64,000 nucleotides of DNA from Skermanella rosea (GTDB lineage: Bacteria; Pseudomonadota; Alphaproteobacteria; Azospirillales; Azospirillaceae), in NCBI RefSeq assembly GCF_016806835.2, contig NZ_CP086111.1, positions 2,243,001 to 2,307,000 of the forward strand. The letters are read 5' to 3'. Below, in pieces: positions 58,049 through 64,000 of this stretch. Within the stretch, counting starts at the first letter, position 1. Each line of letters starts with the position of its first letter. A program made the translations under genes and the position numbers. The notes beneath the pieces were generated by a model that did no database searches, was not told the origin of the DNA, and was given only the letters and a program-made list of their open reading frames with translations.

Positions 58049-58813
58049 ATGAGCACGACAGACCTTTCCGGCCATATAGCCTTCGTCACCGGCGCGTCCG
58101 GCGGACTCGGGCGGCATTTCGCGATCACCCTGGCCCGGGCCGGCGCCAAGGTGGCCCTGGCGGCGCGGCGTCCGGACGCCTTGAAGGCCGTAGCCCAGGA
58201 AATCGAGAGTTTTGACGGGCGGGCGATCGCCGTGCCGCTCGACGTCACAGACGCGGCGTCGGTTCGCGCCGCCGTCGAGGCGGCCGAGACCGAGCTGGGG
58301 CCGATCACCGTGCTGGTGAACAATTCCGGCGTGACCGAGACGGTGGCGGCGCTCGACCAGGACGAGGCGTCCTGGGACCGGGTGCTCGATACCAACCTGA
58401 AGGGCGCCTGGCTGGTCGCGACCGAGGTGGCGCGGCACATGGTGCGGCTCGGCCATGGTGGCAGCATCATCAACATCGCGTCGATCCTCGGGCTGCGCCA
58501 GGGCGGGCAGGTCACCGCCTATGCGACGTCCAAGGCGGCGCTGGTCCAGCTGACCAAGCAGCTGGCGCTGGAGCTGGCGCGCTATCAGATCCGCGTCAAC
58601 GCGCTGGCGCCCGGCTATATCGAGACCGACATCAACCGCGACTTCTTCGGCACCGATGCGGGCAAGGCCCTGATCCGGCGGATCCCGCAGCGGCGGCTGG
58701 GCCAGGCGGCGGACCTGGACGGGCCGCTGCTGCTGCTGGCGTCCGACGGCAGCCGCTACATGACCGGCAGCGTGCTGGCGGTCGATGGCGGCCATCTGGT
58801 CGGATCGCTCTAG
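58049..58813 (+). CDS. SDR-family oxidoreductase
   Basis: 254 residues, classical short-chain dehydrogenase. NAD(P) motif AFVTGASGGLGRHFAITLAR, VLVNNSGVTETVAAL (NNSG for NNAG), catalytic Ser in INIASILGL and YxxxK in AYATSKAALVQL are present, with IRVNALAPGYIETDI and a terminal SRYMTGSVLAVDGGHL. It resembles 3-oxoacyl or hydroxyacyl dehydrogenases. It is followed 30 bp later by an acyl-CoA dehydrogenase on the same strand, so a shared acyl-CoA pathway is likely. The substrate is unknown. Confidence 0.92.
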   Translation: MSTTDLSGHIAFVTGASGGLGRHFAITLARAGAKVALAARRPDALKAVAQEIESFDGRAIAVPLDVTDAASVRAAVEAAETELGPITVLVNNSGVTETVAALDQDEASWDRVLDTNLKGAWLVATEVARHMVRLGHGGSIINIASILGLRQGGQVTAYATSKAALVQLTKQLALELARYQIRVNALAPGYIETDINRDFFGTDAGKALIRRIPQRRLGQAADLDGPLLLLASDGSRYMTGSVLAVDGGHLVGSL

Positions 58814-58843
58814 AAACTTCAGCAACTGTTCTGGTGAACCTCC

Positions 58844-60040
58844 ATGGATTTCACGCTTTCCCCCGAGGTCGAGGATTACCGGCTCCGCGTCCGTGACTTC
58901 GTCGCCCAGCGCATCCTGCCGCTCGAGTCCGATCCGGCGAGCTACGACGAGCATGAGAACATCGCCGACGCTCCCCTGGCCAGCCTCCGTGCCCAGGCGA
59001 AGGAGGCCGGGCTGTGGGCGCCGCAGATGCCGAAGTCGCGGGGCGGCCTGGGTCTGGGCGTCGTCGGAATGGCGGCCCTGTACGAGGAGATGGGCCGGTC
59101 GATCTTCGGGCCGGTCGCGTTCAACGCCGCCGCTCCCGACGACGGCAACATGATCGTGCTGGAGAAGGTCGCGACCGAAGCCCAGAAGGAGCGCTGGCTC
59201 CAGCCGATCGTCGACGGGAAGGTCCGTTCCGCCTTCGCAATGACCGAGCCCATGCCGGGGGCCGGCTCCGATCCCTCGGCGATGAGGACCCGGGCCGAAT
59301 GGCGCGGCGACCGCTGGGTCGTCAACGGCCACAAATGGTACATCACGGGGGCCGGGGTCGCCCGGCACTTCATCCTGATCGCGCGGACCTCCGACGATTC
59401 TCGGAAGGGACTCAGCGCCTTCCTGTTCGATGCCGACCAGCCCGGCTGGGAGATCGTCCGCCGCATCCCGATCATGGGACCGGAGGAGCATGGCGGCCAT
59501 TGCGAACTGCGCTTCGACGGACTGGAGATCGCGCCCGAGAACGTTCTGATGAACATCGGCGACGGGTTGAAGCTGACCCAGATCCGGCTCGGCACCGCGC
59601 GCCTGACGCACTGCATGCGCTGGCTCGGCATGGCCAAGCGCGCGACCGAGATCGCCGCGACCTATGTCCGGGAGCGCGACAGCTTCGGCTCCAAGCTGCA
59701 CCAGCACGAGGGCGTGCAGTGGCTGATGGGCGAGGCGGCCATGGCGATCGAGGTCGGGCGGCTGCTGACCATGCGGGCGGCGTGGAAGCTCGACCAGGGC
59801 GATTTCGCCCGGAAGGAGGTTTCCATGGCGAAGATCCAGGTCAGCGAAACCCTGCACAAGGCGGTGGACACGGCGATCCAGCTATGCGGGGCGAGGGGCT
59901 ATTCCAAGGACACGCCGCTGGAGTGGATGTACCGCTATGCCCGGCAGGCCCGGCTGGTGGACGGGGCGTCGGAGGTCCACAAGATGGTGCTCAGCCGGTT
60001 CTACATGGACGAGGGCATGGATTTCTGGGGTTGGCGGTGA
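58844..60040 (+). CDS. Acyl-CoA dehydrogenase
   Basis: 398 residues, full-length FAD enzyme. FAD-contacting AFAMTEPMPGAGSDPSAMRT and WVVNGHKWYITGAGVARHF, plus IRLGTARLTHCMRWLGMAKR and the C-terminal AIQLCGARGYSKDTPLEWMYRYAR are family motifs. The subfamily resembles ACAD10/11-like enzymes with uncertain chain-length preference. It catalyses the first dehydrogenation of acyl-CoA beta-oxidation. It is paired with the SDR gene upstream. No electron-transfer flavoprotein genes are nearby. Confidence 0.93.
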   Translation: MDFTLSPEVEDYRLRVRDFVAQRILPLESDPASYDEHENIADAPLASLRAQAKEAGLWAPQMPKSRGGLGLGVVGMAALYEEMGRSIFGPVAFNAAAPDDGNMIVLEKVATEAQKERWLQPIVDGKVRSAFAMTEPMPGAGSDPSAMRTRAEWRGDRWVVNGHKWYITGAGVARHFILIARTSDDSRKGLSAFLFDADQPGWEIVRRIPIMGPEEHGGHCELRFDGLEIAPENVLMNIGDGLKLTQIRLGTARLTHCMRWLGMAKRATEIAATYVRERDSFGSKLHQHEGVQWLMGEAAMAIEVGRLLTMRAAWKLDQGDFARKEVSMAKIQVSETLHKAVDTAIQLCGARGYSKDTPLEWMYRYARQARLVDGASEVHKMVLSRFYMDEGMDFWGWR

Positions 60041-60099
60041 CGCTTTGTTAACCGCATCGCGAAAGACTATCTCTCGGAGTTCCGTTCCGGTGGCGAGCC

Positions 60100-60594
60100 A
60101 TGTCCGACAGCTACACCAATGCCAAAATCCGGGAGGCCCTGGTCGCCTCGCAGGGTAGCCGCGCCCGCGCCCAGGATATTCTCCTGGGTTGGGCCCAGGC
60201 CGACGACCGGCTGCTGCGCGGGCTGGTCACGCCGTACCTGAAGGGCATCGTGACCGGAACGGTCGAGCGGGTGACCCGTCCGGGTTCCGGCGCGGCGGCT
60301 GTGCCCGCGCCGGCGCCGGCGGTGCAGAAACCTGTGGCCCCGAAGCCCCCGGTACAGAAGCCTGCGGGCCGGCCGTCGCCGCCGCGCCAGCTGTCGCCGG
60401 AAGCGCTGGACAAGGCCTTGTCCATGATGGGGCAGGGCGTGCCGCCGCGCCCGGCCGCCGCGACGCCTCCCCGGTCGGCCGGCGCGCTGAAGCTGGGGAC
60501 CACCAACCCGGTTCCGCCGACCAAGGCCGGCGCCAAGCACCAGCAGACCATGCGCGCGCTCGCCGCGCTCTACGCGCGCAAGCACCAGAACTGA
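60100..60594 (+). CDS. Hypothetical protein with Pro/Ala-rich linker (164 aa)
   Basis: 164 residues. An N-terminal helical domain (TNAKIREALVASQGSRARAQ, then DDRLLRGLVTPYLKGIV) is joined by a Pro/Ala/Val-Lys-rich linker (about residues 62-105) to a C-terminal helix with PEALDKALSMMGQGV and KHQQTMRALAALYARKH. No signal peptide or membrane segment. It is similar in layout to small alphaproteobacterial proteins of unknown function that follow fatty-acid genes. The family is unrecognised. Confidence 0.7.
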   Translation: MSDSYTNAKIREALVASQGSRARAQDILLGWAQADDRLLRGLVTPYLKGIVTGTVERVTRPGSGAAAVPAPAPAVQKPVAPKPPVQKPAGRPSPPRQLSPEALDKALSMMGQGVPPRPAAATPPRSAGALKLGTTNPVPPTKAGAKHQQTMRALAALYARKHQN

Positions 60595-60618
60595 GGTATC
60601 CGCCCCGGCCTGATCCGG

Positions 60619-60999
60619 TTACTTTTCCGGCTTCTGCTCCGCCTTGCGGGGCCAGGCGGGACTGATGCCGACCAGGGTTTCCTTGTTGCCGTAGGGCTCG
60701 GGCCTGGTATGGCATTCGACCTGGGCGAGCGTCCGGTAGCAGTAGAGTTCCGGCTCGACGCGGGTGACCACCTCGGGATAGGGACGGCAGTAGTGGCGCG
60801 TCCGCTCGTAGTTCACCAAGCTGCAATCCTCGTCCATGATGTAGGACGCGGCATGGTCGGTGATCGTCTTGCCGGTATTCACCAGCAGGACGGCCGAAGC
60901 GCCGGTGGTGGCCGCGCCGACCGGGCCTTCGATCAGGGAGCAGCCGGCGAGCAGGCCGGCGGCGAGAAAAACCGTGATGCGTGGTGCCGCGTCGGCCAT
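60619..60999 (-). CDS. Small lipoprotein of unknown function
   Basis: 126 residues. A lipoprotein signal ends in FLAAGLLAGCSLI. The mature part has VNTGKTITDHAASYIMDEDC and CYRTLAQVECHTRPEPYGNK. Four further cysteines (EDC, YC, CY and EC) suggest disulfides. The tail is charged (PRKAEQKPEK). GAGGGGATC precedes the ATG at 60999. It follows the other small secreted protein gene by 11 bp on the same strand. Confidence 0.75.
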   Translation of the reverse strand: MADAAPRITVFLAAGLLAGCSLIEGPVGAATTGASAVLLVNTGKTITDHAASYIMDEDCSLVNYERTRHYCRPYPEVVTRVEPELYCYRTLAQVECHTRPEPYGNKETLVGISPAWPRKAEQKPEK

Positions 61000-61010
61000 G
61001 CAAGATCCCC

Positions 61011-61304
61011 TCATCGCAGCAGGACGCACTGGTGTACCCGGCACTGGACGAGGACGAAGGCATCCTTGTTCTTCCCGCCGGTGCAGGACACCTTGAAGAC
61101 CGTTTCTCCCACGCCGCCGACGATCTGGCGCAACGGCTCGATCTTGCCCGGCTTGCAGTTGGCGGCGAGGGCCACGGAGCGGGCCTCGGCCTGGCTCGCC
61201 CGGGCGGGAAGCGTAGCCATGAGCATAGCCGCAGCCCCGGCAAGGACTGCCGCAGAACCCAGGACCGGCAACCGGCTCGACCGTCTTTCCGTCGCGTATC
61301 GCAT
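61011..61304 (-). CDS. Small secreted protein of unknown function
   Basis: 97 residues. A signal peptide (LPVLGSAAVLAGAAAMLMAT) ends near PARASQA. The mature part contains LAANCKPGKIEPLRQIVGG, ETVFKVSCTGGKNKDAFVLV and CRVHQCVLLR, with four cysteines that likely pair. It precedes the lipoprotein gene at 60619, and the two may be cotranscribed. It is divergent from the YaiI gene with a 51-bp gap. Confidence 0.7.
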   Translation of the reverse strand: MRYATERRSSRLPVLGSAAVLAGAAAMLMATLPARASQAEARSVALAANCKPGKIEPLRQIVGGVGETVFKVSCTGGKNKDAFVLVQCRVHQCVLLR

Positions 61305-61355
61305 ACCCTGTGATAGAACGAGGCCGGTTAAGCATTCGAAAAGAAGGGTCGGGAC

Positions 61356-61817
61356 GTGCTCCACATCTATGTCGATGCCGACGCCTGTCCGGTGAAGGAC
61401 GAGGTCTATCGGGTTGCCGAACGGTACCGGCTGAAGGTCACGCTGGTGGCGAACAGCCCTTTCCGGGTGCCGTTCGACGAGCGGATCCGGCTGGTGGTCG
61501 TCAGCGGCTCCTTCGACGCCGCGGACGACTGGATCGCCGAGAATTGCGGCGAGGGCGACATCGTCGTCACCGCGGATATCCCGCTGGCGTCCCGCTGCCT
61601 GAAGATGGGCGCCCGGGTGATCGGTTCTACCGGCAAGCCCTTCACCGACGCCACCATCGGGCAGGCGCTGGCCGGGCGCGAGTTGAGCCAGCATCTTCGC
61701 GAGAGCGGGCTGATCACCGGCGGGCCGGCGCCGCTGGGAAAACAGGACCGTTCGCGCTTCCTCCAGCAACTCGACCAGGACATCCAGGCGATCCGGAGAA
61801 GCGTTGGAATCAAGTGA
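61356..61817 (+). CDS. YaiI/YqxD family protein (DUF188)
   Basis: 153 residues. It begins LHIYVDADACPVKDEVYRVA, a PIN-like fold signature, and includes LVANSPFRVP, VVSGSFDAADDWIAENC, DIVVTADIPLASRCLKMGA and QDRSRFLQQLDQDIQ. This family is conserved but has no established function; a nuclease-like role is suggested by the fold. The GTG at 61356 follows AAGAAGGGTC. tRNA-Asn lies 73 bp downstream. Confidence 0.92.
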   Translation: MLHIYVDADACPVKDEVYRVAERYRLKVTLVANSPFRVPFDERIRLVVVSGSFDAADDWIAENCGEGDIVVTADIPLASRCLKMGARVIGSTGKPFTDATIGQALAGRELSQHLRESGLITGGPAPLGKQDRSRFLQQLDQDIQAIRRSVGIK

Positions 61818-61890
61818 AACCGAGCGGTCGATTTTCCGTGAATTTCCCCTTGCGGACCCGGAATCCGGCTGCTAGAAACCCTCTCACTGA

Positions 61891-61966
61891 TCCCGGTTAG
61901 CTCAGTTGGTAGAGCAGTGGACTGTTAATCCGCCTGTCGCTGGTTCGAGTCCAGCACCGGGAGCCA
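61891..61966 (+). tRNA. tRNA-Asn (anticodon GTT)
   Basis: 76-nt cloverleaf including an encoded CCA. The acceptor stem is TCCCGGT with ACCGGGA. The anticodon loop CTGTTAA carries GTT. The D-loop is AGTTGGTA and the T-arm is CTGG-TTCGAGT-CCAG. A terminator hairpin follows at 61990. Confidence 0.97.
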
Positions 61967-61989
61967 AATCAAGAAGGTCTTCCTTCCGC

Positions 61990-62023
61990 AACGCCGCAGC
62001 ATCCGCTGCGGCGTTGTTTCGTT
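61990..62023 (+). terminator. Rho-independent terminator of tRNA-Asn
   Basis: AACGCCGCAGC (61990-62000) pairs with GCTGCGGCGTT (62005-62015) around a 4-nt loop and is followed by a T-rich tail GTTTCGTT. It sits 23 bp after the tRNA. Confidence 0.85.
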
Positions 62024-62049
62024 TCGAGGCATCGGTTCGGGCGGCTCCG

Positions 62050-62943
62050 TCAGGGAGCGTTGTACCAGACCTTGCCGAAAGTCGAGATATCGTAGCCGAG
62101 AAGGTCCCGGGACTTGGCGATCGCCTCCTCCGTCCGGGCGAAGGCAAGCAGCGCCTGCATTTCGGGTTCGAAATAATCCCGCCGGCGCATCACGAGGTCG
62201 TAACGTTCGCGGTGGAGCGGCACGAAATCCAGACGAAGTTGCCGTGCCACCGCGCGGACCGCCACCCCGGTGTCGGCACGGCCGTCGAGGATCGCGAGAC
62301 CGACTTCCAGCTCGCTCCGGGCGGGATGCTCGGCGACGGGGAGGTCGCTCCAGCCGATGCCGGCGCGGTCCAGCAGATCATCCATCAGCACGCGGGCACC
62401 CGAAGCCGGCGGTCGCGCCGCGATGCGCGGCTTCTTCGTCGCGAGATCCTCGATCCGGGACAGGCCGAGCGGATTGCCGGAGGCGACCACCAAGCCTTGC
62501 TCCCGCCATGCCCACTCGATCGCCACCACGTCGAGGTCGCCGAGCTTGCTCCGGATCGCGGGAATGTTGTAGTCGCCGGTCTCCGGCGAGAGGATGTGGA
62601 TGCCGCAGGCGGCGGCTTGGCCGGCGGCCAGCCGTTCCAGGCCGTCCAGGCTGCCCCCGGTCAGCAGGGCCAGCCCGCAGCCCGACGTGGAAACGCACCA
62701 TTCCAGGAACGGATCATGGCTCCCGGCGATCACGCGGGGCGCGGCGGTGGCGGCGGGAGCGTGCCGCTCGGCAGCGGGAGGCTCGCTCAGCTTCAGCCAC
62801 TGGTCGATCTGGGCTTTGGGGAAAAGCCACTTGCCGCCGACGCGGGTGCAGGGGATGGCGGCCTGCCGGACCAGATCATAGATCTTGCGTTCCTTGATCC
62901 GAAGATAGGCTGCCACCTCCTGGGTGTTCATCAAGTCGGACAT
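62050..62943 (-). CDS. HTH regulator with molybdate/tungstate-type binding domain
   Basis: 297 residues. An excisionase-type helix-turn-helix lies at the N-terminus (MNTQEVAAYLRIKERKIYDL, then GGKWLFPKAQIDQWL). From about residue 70 a PBP-like domain follows, with VIAGSHDPFLEW, GSLDGLERLAAGQAAACGIH, GLVVASGNPLGL and ARPPASGARVLMDDLL. This one-component layout is found beside molybdate or tungstate transporters and is expected to sense the anion. It lies 103 bp downstream of tupA on the same strand and probably controls it. The C-terminal half (YDLVMRRRDYFEPEMQ) matches the end of such domains. Confidence 0.85.
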   Translation of the reverse strand: MSDLMNTQEVAAYLRIKERKIYDLVRQAAIPCTRVGGKWLFPKAQIDQWLKLSEPPAAERHAPAATAAPRVIAGSHDPFLEWCVSTSGCGLALLTGGSLDGLERLAAGQAAACGIHILSPETGDYNIPAIRSKLGDLDVVAIEWAWREQGLVVASGNPLGLSRIEDLATKKPRIAARPPASGARVLMDDLLDRAGIGWSDLPVAEHPARSELEVGLAILDGRADTGVAVRAVARQLRLDFVPLHRERYDLVMRRRDYFEPEMQALLAFARTEEAIAKSRDLLGYDISTFGKVWYNAP

Positions 62944-63046
62944 CCCCGGACCTCTCGCTGCATCGGGTCGTTGGTCTTGGACGCGATCGCGCCGGATGCC
63001 AACTATAGCCGCCGTGCCGGCCGACGCCAGGGATGTCCGGAAGCGG

Positions 63047-63895
63047 TCAGCTTCCCGCCTTGTCGGCGTTCGGGAAGAAGAGCTGCTCGCCGTCGATCCT
63101 GTAGCCCGCGATGGCTTGCTGTCCCTCGGTCGAGGTCAGCCAATCGATGAAGCTGACGCCGGCCTCGACCTTCACATGCGGATGCTTCTCCGGATTGACC
63201 AGCATGACGCCATACTGGTTGAACAGCCGTTTGTCACCCTCGACCAGGATTCGGAGATCCCCCCGGTTCTTGAAGCTCAGCCAGGTTCCTCGGTCGGCCA
63301 AGGTATAGGCGTTCATCGCCGCGCTGGTGTTCAGTGTCGGCCCCATGCCGGAACCGGTGGCGCGGTACCAGTCGGACGATGCCCCGGAGACGTCCACGCC
63401 GGCCATCTGCCAGAGCCGCTGCTCGGCCTTGTGCGTTCCGCTGTCGTCGCCGCGGGAGGCGAACGGAGCCTTGGCGGCCGCGATCTTCTCCAAGGCCCCG
63501 GTGACGTTCTTCATGCCCGCGATCCCGGCCGGGTCCGATGCGGGGCCGACGATGACGAAGTCGTTGTACATCACGTCGTCGCGCTTCTTGGCGAAGCCGT
63601 CGGCGACGAACTTCTCCTCCGACTTGGCGTCGTGGACGAACACGACGTCGGCGTCGCCCCTGCGGCCGGTTTCCAACGCCTGGCCGGTGCCCTGGGCCAC
63701 GACGCGCACGTCGATTCCGGTTTTGTCCTTGAAGATCGGCAGGATGTGGCCGAACAGGCCGGACTGCTCGGTCGAGGTGGTGGACGCGACCGTGATGAAT
63801 CGGTCCTGCGCCGGGGCGGGCAGGCCGGAGCTCGCGCACAGGCCCGCAGCCATCAGGGCGCCGAACAGGCGCCGCCGCGTCAGGGTGGTCAGCAT
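63047..63895 (-). CDS. tupA: Tungstate ABC transporter substrate-binding protein TupA
   Basis: 282 residues. A signal with twin arginines (TRRRLFGALMAAGLCASS) is followed by a TupA domain: FITVASTTSTEQSGLFGHIL, IFKDKTGIDVRVVAQGTGQA, GDADVVFVHDAKSEEKFVAD, VGPASDPAGI and SRGDDSGTHKAEQRLW. The TTSTEQSG motif binds the oxyanion and is typical of high-affinity tungstate transporters. tupC ends just upstream, overlapping this start, so the operon is probably tupB–tupC–tupA with a downstream regulator. Confidence 0.93.
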   Translation of the reverse strand: MLTTLTRRRLFGALMAAGLCASSGLPAPAQDRFITVASTTSTEQSGLFGHILPIFKDKTGIDVRVVAQGTGQALETGRRGDADVVFVHDAKSEEKFVADGFAKKRDDVMYNDFVIVGPASDPAGIAGMKNVTGALEKIAAAKAPFASRGDDSGTHKAEQRLWQMAGVDVSGASSDWYRATGSGMGPTLNTSAAMNAYTLADRGTWLSFKNRGDLRILVEGDKRLFNQYGVMLVNPEKHPHVKVEAGVSFIDWLTSTEGQQAIAGYRIDGEQLFFPNADKAGS

Positions 63896-64000
63896 AGGAG
63901 GTCTCCTCTCAGGAAGGCTGCGGCTTCTTGGGTCCGCGGTTGGTCGAAGAAGGCCGGGGCCGACGTCTGCTCGATCAGCCGGCCGCGGTTGAGGAAGATG
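63889..64000 (-). CDS. tupC: Tungstate ABC transporter ATP-binding protein TupC, C-terminal end (truncated by window edge)
   Basis: Only the last 36 residues are visible: IFLNRGRLIEQTSAPAFFDQ, then PRTQEAAAFLRGDLLC and a TGA at 63889-63891 that overlaps the tupA start. The G-R-L-I-E and FFxxPRTxxAAAFL pattern is the standard end of a phosphate/tungstate-type ATPase. The catalytic motifs are outside the window. Confidence 0.75.
   Translation of the reverse strand, partial: IFLNRGRLIEQTSAPAFFDQPRTQEAAAFLRGDLLC

Noticed and set aside
1-64000. CRISPR arrays, rRNA genes, intact insertion sequences or prophage genes
   Set aside because: No regular spaced repeats, rRNA sequence, intact transposase, or phage structural genes were recognised.

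Overview
The window is high-GC DNA whose gene set points to an alphaproteobacterium of the Rhodospirillales, most like Azospirillum or Skermanella. That placement is an inference from gene families: an SdhE/Mfd neighbourhood, a Ppx–RlmE pair, hopanoid-transport HpnM/HpnN, urate hydroxylase PuuD with a cytochrome c tail, and an MHYT-type histidine kinase. No rRNA, CRISPR array or intact prophage was seen. There are two tRNA genes: Gln (CTG) and Asn (GTT).

Layout. 1–291 is the C-terminal end of a Crp/Fnr-type regulator. 429–6487 is a run of seven minus-strand genes, several overlapping by 4 bp, and all seven products look exported (lipoproteins or signal-peptide proteins). It includes DUF3313, Rap1a/Tai-like, glycine-zipper and DUF2092 proteins, an arginine/glutamine-rich repeat protein and a GHSQGG alpha/beta hydrolase. 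A TPR/TolB-like membrane protein (6799–8676) precedes it. 8.7–12.9 kb is patchy: an AT-rich gap, two small genes, a frameshifted AI-2E-family permease, a 67-bp fabI fragment and a broken PD-(D/E)XK nuclease gene lying against the 3' end of tRNA-Gln. 13.2–16.2 kb holds ppx/gppA, rlmE and a cysteine desulfurase.

16.2–19.9 kb is a purine-catabolism locus (LysR regulator, puuD, guaD). It faces a peptide-type ABC transporter operon (19.9–25.2 kb) that includes a permease–ATPase fusion. 25–36 kb holds a Uma2-like protein, a sulfotransferase, a beta-propeller protein, an HpnA-like epimerase, a DUF2442 protein, a REP-like inverted repeat, hpnM–hpnN, a standalone SF2 helicase and an NhaP-type antiporter. 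36.6–43.3 kb holds serA, a small conserved protein, an MHYT sensor kinase, a chemoreceptor with a strong hairpin in its leader, and a small secreted protein.

43.4–50.0 kb is a second nitrogen-heterocycle locus. It has a PuuE-like deacetylase preceded by a coupled 23-codon leader, a hydantoinase, a class V aminotransferase, an AllA-like ureidoglycolate lyase, an amino-acid-type ABC permease and binding protein with no ATPase gene, and a divergent FCD/GntR regulator beside a palindromic operator. With guaD/puuD this suggests the cell uses purine or hydantoin-type compounds as a nitrogen source. 50.1–53.3 kb pairs an orphan TRAP binding protein with a chemoreceptor. 53.4–61.8 kb is mostly housekeeping (sdhE, mfd, a DsbA/FrnE-like protein, SDR, acyl-CoA dehydrogenase, small secreted proteins, YaiI). 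62.0–64.0 kb is a tungstate-uptake locus (regulator, tupA, end of tupC).

Best candidates for something undescribed are the seven-gene all-exported operon at 429–6487 and the ureide/hydantoin cluster at 43.4–50.0 kb. Neither function can be settled from sequence alone.
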